A DNA stretch of 64,000 bases from Bacteroidota bacterium (GCA_018267925.1 JAFDXO010000196.1:1-64000); one strand, 5' to 3'; counted from the stretch's first letter, positions 37,698 through 47,663 are shown. Numbers and translations are program-made. The notes: a model not told the origin generated them from the sequence alone.

Positions 37698-38552
37698 TTA
37701 AACTCTTTCAGCAATAATAATCGTGTTTTCAAAAATTCCGTTTTCTCGAAAATTCCTTTCGGCATTATACATTTTACGGGGTTGATACCATTTTCTTTTT
37801 TTACTAAATATCCATTGGTGCGGCATTTCACTTGCATCTGCAACCTCAATAGGTGTTTCGCTTTGTTGGTCATTATAATCAGACACAAAAAAGCAAAAAA
37901 GATGTCCTAACTTGATATTTTCCGGAGCTTTTGCTCGAAAATAGGTAAGTGTCTGTCCTGATTTTTTAGCCATTTCAAAACCAATTACCAATACCTTTTC
38001 ATTGGGATCTTCCTCCGGTATGGAAGGTGGATTAAACAAGGGATAAGGCCAAGCTTCATATTCACGAGCAGGAATATCAAGTGCTGCTGTAAACATACTT
38101 TGAATCAGCATAGGCAGAAAGAAAAAGAGTCCGCTCATGACCATAGGGTAAAACAAATAAGAGCGGTCACCTTTTAGAAAATATTGTAGGGAAGAAAAAA
38201 CACCCACTACAAAAAGCATCATACCTAAACCAAAAAAGATTTCAGCAAGCATAATTTTCCCCTTGTTGTGTTGTAAAGAGAAAAAGTACTTTTTTCTTGC
38301 CCACCATTGGTGAATGATTCCAAACAGTAAAAAGACACTGCTTAATACCCAAAAAGAAAAAAACAGATTGCGCGTTAGTAAACCGCCTGCCCAAGCAATA
38401 AGAGCTGCTAACAAAGAAGACAATGCACCATAGATATATGGCTTTTTGCCTTGCCCGGTTAAGCTGTCGGCTAAGTTTTTTGCCATAAAAGCAAACAAAC
38501 CCGCCAACAAAAGCAGTGAACCAATATAGCCGCCAAAATAAGGGAAAGCCAT
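37698..38552 (-). CDS. tssN: T6SS-iii inner-membrane protein TssN
   Basis: A 284-residue protein with about six hydrophobic helices in the first 160 residues (GGYIGSLLLLAGLFAFMAKN, LLAALIAWAGGLLTR, MLFVVGVFSSLQYFL, LFFFLPMLIQSMFTAALDI) and a soluble C-terminal domain of about 120 residues (EDPNEKVLVIGFEMAKKSGQ). This matches TssN, thought to be a core of the envelope complex replacing TssL/TssM. It lies 79 bases after tssC, with a hairpin in between, and 12 bases before tssK. Confidence 0.82.
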   Translation of the reverse strand: MAFPYFGGYIGSLLLLAGLFAFMAKNLADSLTGQGKKPYIYGALSSLLAALIAWAGGLLTRNLFFSFWVLSSVFLLFGIIHQWWARKKYFFSLQHNKGKIMLAEIFFGLGMMLFVVGVFSSLQYFLKGDRSYLFYPMVMSGLFFFLPMLIQSMFTAALDIPAREYEAWPYPLFNPPSIPEEDPNEKVLVIGFEMAKKSGQTLTYFRAKAPENIKLGHLFCFFVSDYNDQQSETPIEVADASEMPHQWIFSKKRKWYQPRKMYNAERNFRENGIFENTIIIAERV

Positions 38553-38580
38553 AATAATATTTATTCTTGCTAAAGATGCA

Positions 38581-38615
38581 AATACTATCGGCCATTACAA
38601 AGTGCCGACAGTATT
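38581..38615 (-). promoter_or_regulatory. Intercistronic hairpin between tssC and tssN
   Basis: AATACTATCGGC (38581-38592) pairs with GCCGACAGTATT (38604-38615), 11 of 12 positions, with an 11-base loop. There is no T-run on the minus strand, so it is not a plain terminator. It may be an mRNA stability or attenuation element separating the abundant sheath genes from the membrane genes. Confidence 0.55.
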
Positions 38616-38631
38616 ATACAAATGTTGAAAT

Positions 38632-39996
38632 TTATTTTTGTTCCCTAAGCTCAGCTTTCCATTCTTCACCATCATCTCCTTTATAGCCATCCAATTTTAC
38701 TAAGAAGCTTTTGGCGGGGAAGTAGGGCGTAATATGAATATCAAGGAAAATGTGGTCTTTTTGGTTTTCATCTCTTTCAAATCGTAAAATTTGAAACTTT
38801 TCTATCAACCCTTCGGGACCTTGAATACCATCTAAAAACTTGACAATTTGCTTCCTTAGGTTCGTTTCCATTTTAGTGTTCCAAAGTTCAAATGCACGGC
38901 GGTTTAGGAAGTCGCTCAATACTTTCGCTATAAAATCAAAAACTCGAACTACAGAATAGGTTTGCATTCCTAGATTGTCGCCATTAAATAGAGTTTTGGC
39001 AGAAAAAGGCATCACTTTCCCCCACTCGCCTACCAACGGAACCAAACCTACGTTTTCAAGTTCGGATATTTCTCCCTTTTTCATATCAAAACGAACTGTG
39101 TCCACTTCATCAATGCTTCCATACGTCTTTCCGGCTACCGGTTGCGACATTTTGGTACAATATAACTTACCAGCTAAGGCAGCAGATCCGGGTACATATA
39201 CATCTTCCTCTTCACCCACTTCTACATTTTTACCTCTACCTACTACATAATTGCAGGTCATCATTACATTAGCTTTGTGAGCATCGCCACCGGTAAGGTT
39301 TGCGCTATTAAAAAGGTCTAATGCGTCTTCGGGGGTTTCTGTATTGACAAAATCTGTAACTAACATGACCTTGTTGTTATAGGCCATTTTCCCCCATTTA
39401 TCTACCACAGTAGCACTTTTCAAATAACCCGGAATTACCATCATGCTGTAGTTCTCTCGCATATCCAAACGATCATAACGTTGTTTGAGTTCTTCTGCTA
39501 CATGTTCAATAAAGCGAGGCTCATCTAAATCGGTCAACTGATCAATAGAAGCATTCATCAGTGATACATTTTTTAATTTAGAAGACTCGGTGTTTTTATA
39601 GAATAAATGAACGGAACGATAAGCGGATTCTAATTCACGTGTCGTCTCAAGAATATTTTTCAAATTCTTTTTAAGCAACCTGTCTGAATTTTCAGCTTTT
39701 TCGGATGCTTTATCTACCATTTCAGAAACGTCCTTGCTATTTTGCAAAAGGTCAATCCACATATCTAAGGTTTTCTTTACCTCCTTACGATGTGTTTTTT
39801 TAGAATGGTCTGTTAGAAAAATATTTCGTTTAGCTTTTCGGGTTGGGTTGAGATTGTCTGTGCCATCAACGATAGCTTCTAAAAAATCGAATCCGCCTAC
39901 TTTAGCTAATTTATTAAGACTACTATCCAAGGAAGGCGCAGCCTGTTCAGCGGTTTTCAGCATTTCCGCTTGTTGATTCTGTTGTTGGTTTTCCAT
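38632..39996 (-). CDS. tssC: T6SS sheath large subunit TssC
   Basis: A 454-residue contractile sheath protein that forms the sheath with TssB around the Hcp tube. The Bacteroidota TssC pattern is visible: NKLAKVGGFDFLEAIVDG in the N-terminal region that ClpV recognises in related systems, the middle handshake region VMLVTDFVNTETPEDALDLF, and the C-terminal part FLDIHITPYFPAKSFLVKLD. The length is a little below the proteobacterial 490-500. It lies 37 bases after tssB. Confidence 0.9.
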   Translation of the reverse strand: MENQQQNQQAEMLKTAEQAAPSLDSSLNKLAKVGGFDFLEAIVDGTDNLNPTRKAKRNIFLTDHSKKTHRKEVKKTLDMWIDLLQNSKDVSEMVDKASEKAENSDRLLKKNLKNILETTRELESAYRSVHLFYKNTESSKLKNVSLMNASIDQLTDLDEPRFIEHVAEELKQRYDRLDMRENYSMMVIPGYLKSATVVDKWGKMAYNNKVMLVTDFVNTETPEDALDLFNSANLTGGDAHKANVMMTCNYVVGRGKNVEVGEEEDVYVPGSAALAGKLYCTKMSQPVAGKTYGSIDEVDTVRFDMKKGEISELENVGLVPLVGEWGKVMPFSAKTLFNGDNLGMQTYSVVRVFDFIAKVLSDFLNRRAFELWNTKMETNLRKQIVKFLDGIQGPEGLIEKFQILRFERDENQKDHIFLDIHITPYFPAKSFLVKLDGYKGDDGEEWKAELREQK

Positions 39997-40033
39997 TGCT
40001 CAGTTTCTTTTTAGGTTGGGTAAAATAATTTTA

Positions 40034-40489
40034 TTATTCAGCTTTTGCTAATTCGTCAGTCATAGCTTTCAGGGCATTCAAAAAAGCCTCTTTGGTTTCC
40101 GGGTTTTCAATTACTTTTTGTAAGCTTTTATTGCTTTTCAATTTTTTAATCATTTTAGCCATTGAAGTACTTTCCAGATCAAGGTCGCTCAGAAATGGAT
40201 TGTTCTGTTTGATGTTTTTAGCATCAAAATCACCTAATCCACCGAAGGCAAAATTTTCTGAATGAGTAGATCCGTCTTCGCTTTCTAATTCTACATCTAC
40301 ATTTGGATTGAAATGAGCAAACACAGCTTCAACGGTTTGCAATCCTTCAACAATTTCTGGTCTGATGGCTTCATCATTTGTTAGCTTCTGAATGAAGAGT
40401 GTTTTGTTCGGAGAAATTTCTACAAAGCCCTCTCCGGCTGCTTCTGGCGCAAGGATGGTTGTTGCGATTCCTGGTTTTACTTGTGGCAT
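40034..40489 (-). CDS. tssB: T6SS sheath small subunit TssB
   Basis: A 151-residue small sheath protein. It includes EGLQTVEAVFAHFNPNVDVE and FAFGGLGDFDAKNIKQNNPF, which corresponds to the TssB region before the C-terminal helices (compare DFSPD in the proteobacterial protein). Its place directly before tssC and after clpV fits. The C-terminal helices (SLQKVIENPETKEAFLNAL) would interlock with TssC. Confidence 0.88.
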   Translation of the reverse strand: MPQVKPGIATTILAPEAAGEGFVEISPNKTLFIQKLTNDEAIRPEIVEGLQTVEAVFAHFNPNVDVELESEDGSTHSENFAFGGLGDFDAKNIKQNNPFLSDLDLESTSMAKMIKKLKSNKSLQKVIENPETKEAFLNALKAMTDELAKAE

Positions 40490-40538
40490 AATGTTTCGTT
40501 TTTTTTAGTATTGTTGAAATTATTTTCCTTTTAAAAAT

Positions 40539-43073
40539 TTAGTTTGTTTCTGCTTTTGAGGAAGATATTTCAGCCAATGGGGTTATGGAAATTCTCTCTA
40601 TTTCATTTCCGTTTATTGACCAAAATAAGTCATTTCCATCAAATTCCAAATTAACGTTATCCCCTTTATTAACTGCACCGCTTACAATAAATTTTGAAAG
40701 GGGTCGTCGAATTCGGTGACGAATTACGCCGGTAATTTGTCGGGCTCCATATTTGGGTGTAAAGCCATCGGTTGCCAAATATTGCTTTGCCTTATCAGAA
40801 ATATGTAATGAAATTCCTTTGTTCAATAAGGTTTCAAGCAAGTTGCGCATTTGAATATCAAAGATTCGCACAATACTACTTTCTGAAATTGCTGCAAAGG
40901 GTAATATTTCTGTAATACGCGCTAAAAATTCAGGTCGAAAATATGGGGACATCACTTCCATCAATTCATTTGATCGAGGTGTTTGACCTTTATCAAATTG
41001 TTGTGCAATCCATTCACTTCCGATGTTAGAGGTAAAGATGATAATACTATTTGAAAAGTCGCCTTCTTTTCCCAAACGATCGTGCATTACGCCTTCATCT
41101 AAGATTTGCAAAAAGATGTCAAACACAGACGGATGCGCCTTTTCCACTTCATCAAACAACAAAACAGAGTATGGTTGTTTACGAATTTTATTGACTAACA
41201 TACCTCCTTCTTCATAACCAACATAGCCCGGAGGGGCACCATATAAAAGCGCGGCAGAATGTTCCTCTTTAAATTCGCTCATATCAAATCGAATCATAGC
41301 CTTTTCATCGTTAAACAAAAACTCGGCAAGTGATTTTGCCAATTCTGTTTTACCGGTTCCGGTAGGACCTAAGAAAAAGAATGATCCGATTGGTTGTCCT
41401 TTTTTATTTAATCCGCTTCGAGACTCTAATACTGCATCTGCCAAGGCTTTCACGGCATGATCTTGTCCTAAAACACGATGCTTTAAATGGTTTTCCATAT
41501 TGAGTAGGCGTTCCTTTTCTTGGGCTTGAATTTTACCCATCGGGATGCCTGTTTTATAGGCTATCACAGCTACCAGATCTTCTTTCATCAAAGTGTCCTT
41601 ATCTGAAATATCAATGGTACTGAGTTTAGTGATTGATCTATCTAAGTATGTTTCAAATTCAGATGAGAGTTCAAACTTTTCTACTTGTGTTTCATCATTT
41701 AGCATACCGAGCAAAACGGGCGATAGTTTAGTAGAAAATAGCGTGTGCAACCATTTGGCTTCTCGAAAACGATCTGCTTCATCAACTTTGAGTGCCATTT
41801 GATCGTTTAGTCCTTTACGTAATTCTTCAAGGGTTTGTTTATTTGTATCAACCATAAGCTTAATGGCAGCCATAGTTCTGTCTAATAAATCAATAGCCGC
41901 ATCGGGAAGCCTTCTGTCTTTTACATATCGGCGTGCCAGCAATACACTTTCGCGCAAGGCATCTGCATCTGTTTTTAGTTTATGATGTTCTTCAAATTTA
42001 GGTGCTAATTTGGCTACCATTCTTTGCGTTGCATCCAGTGTCGGTTCCAAAACTTGAAGCACTTCAAAGCGACGTACAAATGCCGGATCCGGCTCTAAAA
42101 ATTTTCTATATTCATCAATTGTCGTAGCACCAATTACGGTGATTTCTCCTCGCGCTAATTCCGGTTTTAATAGATTGGCAGGGCCCGATCCAAATGAGCC
42201 TTTTGGATCCATTAAGATGTGAACTTCATCAATAAAAAGAATGGCTTTTTCATACTGTTTAATTTCTTTGATGATTTTCTTTAAACGATCTTCTACTTCA
42301 CCTTTGTAAGATGCACCGGCAATAAGTGCTCCTAAATCTAATTCAAAAAGAATGGCTGTTTTCAACTGAGTGGGCACTCGTTCTGCTACAATATCTTGAG
42401 CTAAACCATCTATCAGTGCGGTTTTGCCTACACCGGCATCTCCTATGATCACTACATTGGGCTTAGTACGCCGACAAAGGATTTCCATCATCATGCGGGT
42501 TTCTTTTTCTCGTCCGATGATGGGGTCTAATCGCCCTTCTCTTGCCTGAGATGTTTTATCCACACAATATTTAAATAAGGCTGCCGAATTATCACTTGGG
42601 GTAGTATTTCCTGCATTAGCCGCCCCTTGCACCGACGATTGTATGGCATCTTCTTGTAAAAAAGCCCGCAACACTTCACCTTCTTTGATAGGAAATGTTT
42701 TTAATTGTTCAATAGAATAGGCTACTCCGGGCTTAGATAATGCAGCCAACAAACAAATGGGTGTAATGTGATCAAGTCCGAGTTTTATTCGAATATTGTC
42801 TGACTCTTCAAAGCACCGTTTCACACCCTCATCGCCAGATATTTGATCGGGCTGCTGCCCTACTCGTGGCGCATCTTCCATACGAACTTCTGCCCATTCT
42901 TGAATATATCCTGCATCTTGACCAATAGCGGTAATAAAGTCTTTTAATCCAACATCTTTATGTAACAATCCCATAAGTAAATGGGCAGGAAAAAAATGTG
43001 GATTGTGGTACTCTCTTGCAAGAGATTGCGCAATTTCAACTGCTTGTTTTACAGATTCGTTCAATGAAAGCAT
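40539..43073 (-). CDS. clpV: T6SS sheath-recycling ATPase ClpV (TssH)
   Basis: An 844-residue Clp/Hsp100 ATPase that disassembles the contracted TssB/TssC sheath. The N-terminal Clp repeat domain spans residues 1-145. The first AAA module has Walker A near residue 213 (IGDAGVGKTALIDGL) and Walker B KAILFIDEVHIL. A middle coiled-coil domain follows, then a second AAA module with Walker A near residue 568 (GPTGTGKTELAKSL) and YSVLLFDEVEKAHPSVFDIF. It is the first gene of the minus-strand T6SS unit, which separates it from housekeeping ClpB. A TATCTTTA box lies 25 bases upstream. Confidence 0.93.
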   Translation of the reverse strand: MLSLNESVKQAVEIAQSLAREYHNPHFFPAHLLMGLLHKDVGLKDFITAIGQDAGYIQEWAEVRMEDAPRVGQQPDQISGDEGVKRCFEESDNIRIKLGLDHITPICLLAALSKPGVAYSIEQLKTFPIKEGEVLRAFLQEDAIQSSVQGAANAGNTTPSDNSAALFKYCVDKTSQAREGRLDPIIGREKETRMMMEILCRRTKPNVVIIGDAGVGKTALIDGLAQDIVAERVPTQLKTAILFELDLGALIAGASYKGEVEDRLKKIIKEIKQYEKAILFIDEVHILMDPKGSFGSGPANLLKPELARGEITVIGATTIDEYRKFLEPDPAFVRRFEVLQVLEPTLDATQRMVAKLAPKFEEHHKLKTDADALRESVLLARRYVKDRRLPDAAIDLLDRTMAAIKLMVDTNKQTLEELRKGLNDQMALKVDEADRFREAKWLHTLFSTKLSPVLLGMLNDETQVEKFELSSEFETYLDRSITKLSTIDISDKDTLMKEDLVAVIAYKTGIPMGKIQAQEKERLLNMENHLKHRVLGQDHAVKALADAVLESRSGLNKKGQPIGSFFFLGPTGTGKTELAKSLAEFLFNDEKAMIRFDMSEFKEEHSAALLYGAPPGYVGYEEGGMLVNKIRKQPYSVLLFDEVEKAHPSVFDIFLQILDEGVMHDRLGKEGDFSNSIIIFTSNIGSEWIAQQFDKGQTPRSNELMEVMSPYFRPEFLARITEILPFAAISESSIVRIFDIQMRNLLETLLNKGISLHISDKAKQYLATDGFTPKYGARQITGVIRHRIRRPLSKFIVSGAVNKGDNVNLEFDGNDLFWSINGNEIERISITPLAEISSSKAETN

Positions 43074-43097
43074 ATTCTTGGGGGTTATGTGATGGTT

Positions 43098-43105
43098 TAA
43101 AGATA
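43098..43105 (-). promoter_or_regulatory. -7 box of the clpV-tssBCNKOP unit
   Basis: Minus strand TATCTTTA (one change from TAnnTTTG), 24 bases before the clpV ATG, in the divergent spacer with tssE. Confidence 0.4.
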
Positions 43106-43205
43106 AGAAAGTTTTAAAATTAAAAGTACTGATTCATTTAATTGAACAGTATTCATAAACGAAATAGAGATCAACTCAATTACACAGTTTAGTAGAATAA
43201 AATCA

Positions 43206-43213
43206 TAACTTTA
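43206..43213 (+). promoter_or_regulatory. -7 box of the tssEFG unit
   Basis: TAACTTTA (one change from TAnnTTTG), 14 bases before the tssE ATG at 43228. Paired with the divergent clpV promoter, it suggests joint control of the two units. Confidence 0.4.
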
Positions 43214-43227
43214 GGCTTTTGGCTTCT

Positions 43228-43665
43228 ATGGCAAATCCATTACTTAAACTCCCCCTGAATTTATCTCGTGTTCTTGAAGGAAACGAACTGACAACACTTG
43301 ATTTGCAAGATTCTATCATGCAGTCCCTGAGATTGATACTCACTACGCGATTTGGTGAACATAAATATGACCTAAGCTATGGTTGTGAAATATGGGATTT
43401 AGATTTTGAATTAATCGTCAGCGAAAGTATGTGGGAAGAAAAATTGCGAATGTCTATCTTATCATCAATCCGAGCACATGAAAAAAGGCTGGCCAATATT
43501 TCAATTGATCTTTCTATTTCTGAGGTTCCCTTTAGTCATTATTCACATCGAAATGCGCAAATCAAAAAGCAAGTAGATATTGTGATCAAAAGTTTGATTG
43601 TGAAGACAGGTGAGCCTTTTGTTTTTCAAACCAAACTATTCCTTAGCCCACTTACTGTAGCTTAA
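43228..43665 (+). CDS. tssE: T6SS baseplate wedge protein TssE (gp25-like)
   Basis: A 145-residue gp25-like wedge protein. The pattern is DSIMQSLRLILTTRFGEHKY then YGCEIWDLDFE, corresponding to the gp25 core that nucleates sheath polymerisation. The start is ATG 43228 (MANPLLKLPLNL); an in-frame TTG nine bases earlier is less likely. It opens the tssE-tssF-tssG unit, with 11 bases to tssF. Confidence 0.88.
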   Translation: MANPLLKLPLNLSRVLEGNELTTLDLQDSIMQSLRLILTTRFGEHKYDLSYGCEIWDLDFELIVSESMWEEKLRMSILSSIRAHEKRLANISIDLSISEVPFSHYSHRNAQIKKQVDIVIKSLIVKTGEPFVFQTKLFLSPLTVA

Positions 43666-43676
43666 ACCAAACATAT

Positions 43677-45524
43677 ATGTTACCCTTTTCCAAAGAAGCT
43701 ATCAATCACCGAATGACTACTAATGCTCTTAGTTTTTGGGGGTTGAAAAATAATGATGAGCTGGATCCTGTTGTGAAACTGATGATTGAAGCACTTTCCG
43801 CTTCGCTTTATGAACTGAGTACGGAAAGCCAAAACGCTCAAGTGAGAATGTTAGATCGAGTTGCCCAATTGTTGACTCCTGATTACGTTGTTGCCCCTCG
43901 ACCAGCATCAGGTCTGATGCACGCTATCAGTATCGAACCAACTGATGTTTTACTTCCTTCACATCAATTTTCATGCAGCCATACGCCACGAACCGAAACT
44001 TCACAAAAGCCTGAAAAGCCTATTGAGCTTTGGTTTTCACCGGCTCGTCCGATTCGCATTGCCAATTATAGCATTGGTGCAATCATTACAAGCAATTACG
44101 CATTTGCTTTAGATGAAAGACAACAAAGAATTAATTCTGTGACCTGCAATATACCCGAACTTAAAATTAAAAACGCTGTTTGGATTGGTATTCAGTCGCC
44201 CGTAGAAAAGTTACCCATACAAAACCTATCGCTACACTTTCAGTTTTCACGCATAGCCCCTCAAGAAGCCTCGCAAGCACTTTCATTTTTACCACTTGTA
44301 AAATGTTTTTATGATAATGCTGAAATTTCTATGAACGAAGGCTTATGCTATGAGGCAAGCAAAGAAGATATATCAAAACGATACGCATCTCCTACAAGCA
44401 CAATGAGGCAGATTGAAGAAGATGTTGTTCTCCAATACAATCGCTATTTTCTGAGTTTCAATTCTGATTTAGTATTAACTGCCGACAAACGAAAACCCTT
44501 ACCCATAGAAGGTTTTGCGCAGGAAAATCAAGCATTATCTTCATTAGGATTGCAACCAATGCATTGGATTCTATTGACATTTCCACACACCATTCATTCC
44601 AATCTGCTTGACAATTGTGATATTCAAACTAATGTATTTCCCTGCATCAATCGTCGTTTGATTGAATTGCAACACTCTTTGAAAGGCGGCAGTAAAATTG
44701 TGCCTTTAAAAAACAAAGAATCGCACGAACAGTATCTTGAGATTGCAACCGTTGGCGACAGTAGTCAAAACTATCAACCACCCCAATACGGATATTCAAC
44801 GGATGAACCAACCGGATTGTATAACATATTGCAAGAAGGGTTAGAAAGATTTGACAGTAGAGATGCAACTACACATCTCACCAATTTACTTCAATTACTA
44901 AGAGCAGAAAGTGCTTCGTTTGCAGCTTATGGATATGATTTCGTTGCTTCAAGCCTAAAAGAATTGCATCAAAAAATTGCAATGATGGAGCAAAAAATTT
45001 CAAGCTCGCCCAATAATGCAAACAGCAACAATCATTATTTATTAGTACAACCTATACAGGGAGAAGAAACCATATTTGCTTCTTATTGGGCAACTTCGGG
45101 CAGCCTTGCAAACGGCATTAAAAGCTCTTTTCCACTTAAACCCAATAATAATCACAACACCCAAATTGGGTCAACCTACTTTATTCAACAAACCAATGGA
45201 GGATCCAACAGATTGTTGGGCGACAACCGTCTTGCTGCATTTCGCTATGCCTTACTGAGCCGCGATACGATTGTTACGAAACAAGACATTCTATCCTTTT
45301 GTGAAAAGGAATTGGGCGAATCTGTGCATAAAATTGAAATTAGTACAATACAGGTAGCAGAAGGTAGAACTGTTCAACATTTTCGTCGTGTAGTGCAAGT
45401 TTTGCTTACGCCTCGAATACCGGTTAATGAAGAAGATTGGCTGCAAACTTGCGATAGGCTTCAAGCCCAATTAAAATCCCGTTCCGGAATGACCATGAAT
45501 TATCGTGTTCAAATTGTAGCATAA
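43677..45524 (+). CDS. tssF: T6SS baseplate wedge protein TssF
   Basis: A 615-residue main wedge component that pairs with TssG. The N-terminal region DPVVKLMIEALSASLYELST and VRMLDRVAQLLTPDYVVAPR resembles the TssF start (YPKLAxxL, EGxA.LxAR types), and VVAPRPASGLMHA corresponds to the conserved PSM/A segment. The length equals proteobacterial TssF. It contains Asn/Gln-rich, low-complexity stretches (SSPNNANSNNHY). Its stop overlaps the tssG start by one base (TAATG), so translation is coupled. Confidence 0.88.
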   Translation: MLPFSKEAINHRMTTNALSFWGLKNNDELDPVVKLMIEALSASLYELSTESQNAQVRMLDRVAQLLTPDYVVAPRPASGLMHAISIEPTDVLLPSHQFSCSHTPRTETSQKPEKPIELWFSPARPIRIANYSIGAIITSNYAFALDERQQRINSVTCNIPELKIKNAVWIGIQSPVEKLPIQNLSLHFQFSRIAPQEASQALSFLPLVKCFYDNAEISMNEGLCYEASKEDISKRYASPTSTMRQIEEDVVLQYNRYFLSFNSDLVLTADKRKPLPIEGFAQENQALSSLGLQPMHWILLTFPHTIHSNLLDNCDIQTNVFPCINRRLIELQHSLKGGSKIVPLKNKESHEQYLEIATVGDSSQNYQPPQYGYSTDEPTGLYNILQEGLERFDSRDATTHLTNLLQLLRAESASFAAYGYDFVASSLKELHQKIAMMEQKISSSPNNANSNNHYLLVQPIQGEETIFASYWATSGSLANGIKSSFPLKPNNNHNTQIGSTYFIQQTNGGSNRLLGDNRLAAFRYALLSRDTIVTKQDILSFCEKELGESVHKIEISTIQVAEGRTVQHFRRVVQVLLTPRIPVNEEDWLQTCDRLQAQLKSRSGMTMNYRVQIVA

Positions 45525-46453
45525 TGATGAGCAAAACAGATTCTTTCGATTTAAGAGCAGAAATTATAGCCGCCGAATTAATTGAAAATGGTGCAGATCC
45601 GAAACGTGTGCTAATCAAAGCAGATGGTGCTTCCTATCGTTCTAAACGCCTTGATGTTACGAATCAGCAAGAACAAGAAGATGAAGCTTTGATAGTGAGT
45701 GAATATCTTGTATTGCACACTTCAAGAGATGGGCTTTATGACTCATTGCCCCAAGGATTGTTTCACCAAGCTGCTCCACCCAAAAACGCCAATGAATATG
45801 AAGTTTTAGACTACTTTAAACAGCATAGAAAGGAAGAAAAAAATGCCCGCAAATTTTTCTTACCTTTTGAAACTGCAATCAACGAATTCAGCATATCTAT
45901 TGCTCATGCTGAATTAACAGCCCAAATCCAAAACAAACGATCACCTTTAGCACAAAGACTTCAAGTATATTGGAACATTTTCGGACTGTTGAATGACAAA
46001 CAAGCTAAGTACTTGATTGAACTACTTCCTATTTTCTATAAGCTGCGCAACAATGAAAAAGCAACGGAAGAAATAATGACTTTACTTTTAGAAGTTCCTG
46101 TCAAACTTTCATTGTCAAATAACATTCAAAACACTGAACTGATATCCACTTCATCAGCCAATCAATTTGGGCAAACGTTAGGGGCAGACTTCATTTTGGG
46201 TGATACCCTATTTGCAAGTGATGAAGTAGAAATTGTGTTGACTTTAGGTCCGATCTCCAAAAGAAAGGCAACCACTTTCCTTGATCCTAAACACAATAAT
46301 TATCAATTACTACATACCCTTTGTGATTATTTATTACCTGCACAATTTGCCAAACGAATTGCTTTTGAATTTGAAGCAATAGAACGATTCATGCAATTAC
46401 CAATGTCAAATGAACAAGTACCATTACTGCTTGGCCACGATACAATTCTTTAG
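45524..46453 (+). CDS. tssG: T6SS baseplate wedge protein TssG
   Basis: A 309-residue wedge protein, somewhat short for TssG (about 330-350). The fit is by position after tssF and by the pattern in the middle of the protein, LAQRLQVYWNIFGLLNDKQA and LIELLPIFYKLRNNEKATEE. The C-terminal GADFILGDTLFASDEVEIVL resembles the TssG end (LGxxxxlGxxVxD). ATG 45524 and ATG 45527 are both possible. It ends 23 bases before the 3' end of the convergent DUF2169 gene, with no clear terminator between. Confidence 0.78.
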   Translation: MMSKTDSFDLRAEIIAAELIENGADPKRVLIKADGASYRSKRLDVTNQQEQEDEALIVSEYLVLHTSRDGLYDSLPQGLFHQAAPPKNANEYEVLDYFKQHRKEEKNARKFFLPFETAINEFSISIAHAELTAQIQNKRSPLAQRLQVYWNIFGLLNDKQAKYLIELLPIFYKLRNNEKATEEIMTLLLEVPVKLSLSNNIQNTELISTSSANQFGQTLGADFILGDTLFASDEVEIVLTLGPISKRKATTFLDPKHNNYQLLHTLCDYLLPAQFAKRIAFEFEAIERFMQLPMSNEQVPLLLGHDTIL

Positions 46454-46476
46454 GTCATTTTAAAAACATAAAGCAA

Positions 46477-47646
46477 TTACCACTTTACTTCAAATGGCAT
46501 TTTAGTTAGTTCTTCTACCAAATAAGGGCGCAAAGCGGGTGCTGAACCTTTCCATACCATAGTTAATTTTTTGTTTTCAGCATCTACCACAATAGAATGT
46601 AATTCAGGCTTTGTTGCCAACATTTTTCCTCGCCTTCCATCCACAGAAATAGAGGGGCGTTCTGCCGGAAGTTGAATAGTGAAATCCGGTTTATCGGGAA
46701 ATATATTGATCAACCGAATAGACTCATTGCCAATCATCCATGGAAGCTGCAAACCTGGCCAAGCACCGTTGGCAGCGCGATTTGAAAGCCTAATTGCTTC
46801 CGGAGGCATTTTAAAAATGGAAGGTGCTAAAGTTTCCAAATAGTATTCAGGAATAGACTCTTTAAAAGTTGCTGGATGCGCTTCGGGCATCATGCCAAAG
46901 TGCAAAATTCGAGGAAACCATTCATGATTCATCCATCCGGGTGATTTAGCAACAGGCTGAAATGCCCACCGAGTAAGGTCTTGAAGTACAAGATTGGCAG
47001 GTGTCAACAAATTTGTAGGTTCCTCAATCGAAGGTAATTCTAAAGTTTCTAAAAGCTCTTCAGACAGATTGGTAACAAAGCCTTTTCCGGCGGTGTTTCT
47101 ACCATAGCGATAAGGGCTGCTGGCATACCAATCATGATCGGGCATTGCGTCCATAATCTCTTTAGAAGGAAGCTCCATGCTTCGTTCTGCTACATGATCT
47201 ATTCCTCCATAAGCTTCAGAATAATCCAATGAAATTTTTTCAAAATCAGACGGTTTAGAAAATTCAATACGCCCATCTTGATGACGAACAACCGTTCGTT
47301 TTCCCGACACTAAAAATTTCTGTGGTTTGCTTTGGCTGCTGACATGTATTACAGAAGTGAGTTGCGATTGCACTCGTCCGCTTTGTGCAAAACCCTTTAC
47401 TACAACATCAGTAGCTGCTTTGTGCATGAAACAATCAATATCATGTAGTAAAAGGTTTTTATTTTTTTCGTCATAAACGGGTGCTAAATGCAATGGCTCT
47501 TGTGTAGTCGCCAAAACACATTTACCCGAGTCCATAATATCATAAGTGCGTTTTACAAAACCTGCTAACAGAAACGAACTATCATGTTCCGTTCCTGAAA
47601 TTTGAAGTTGTGTTGCTTTGGTATCAAATTGTAATTCCGGTTGCAT
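46477..47646 (-). CDS. DUF2169 family T6SS adaptor-like protein (second, longer copy)
   Basis: A 389-residue DUF2169 protein. The DUF2169 pattern is visible in FLLAGFVKRTYDI, VVKGFAQSGRVQSQLTSVI, SKPQKFLVSGKRTVV, SLDYSEAYGGIDH and NTAGKGFVTN. DUF2169 proteins are found next to VgrG and PAAR/DUF4150 effectors and behave as loading adaptors or chaperones in characterised proteobacterial cases. This one is the last gene of the vgrG unit, 17 bases after the PAAR-like gene. The C-terminal part (DKPDFTIQLPAERPSISVDG) is extra compared with the shorter copy. Confidence 0.83.
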   Translation of the reverse strand: MQPELQFDTKATQLQISGTEHDSSFLLAGFVKRTYDIMDSGKCVLATTQEPLHLAPVYDEKNKNLLLHDIDCFMHKAATDVVVKGFAQSGRVQSQLTSVIHVSSQSKPQKFLVSGKRTVVRHQDGRIEFSKPSDFEKISLDYSEAYGGIDHVAERSMELPSKEIMDAMPDHDWYASSPYRYGRNTAGKGFVTNLSEELLETLELPSIEEPTNLLTPANLVLQDLTRWAFQPVAKSPGWMNHEWFPRILHFGMMPEAHPATFKESIPEYYLETLAPSIFKMPPEAIRLSNRAANGAWPGLQLPWMIGNESIRLINIFPDKPDFTIQLPAERPSISVDGRRGKMLATKPELHSIVVDAENKKLTMVWKGSAPALRPYLVEELTKMPFEVKW

Positions 47647-47663
47647 TGGAGGTAAATTTGTCT

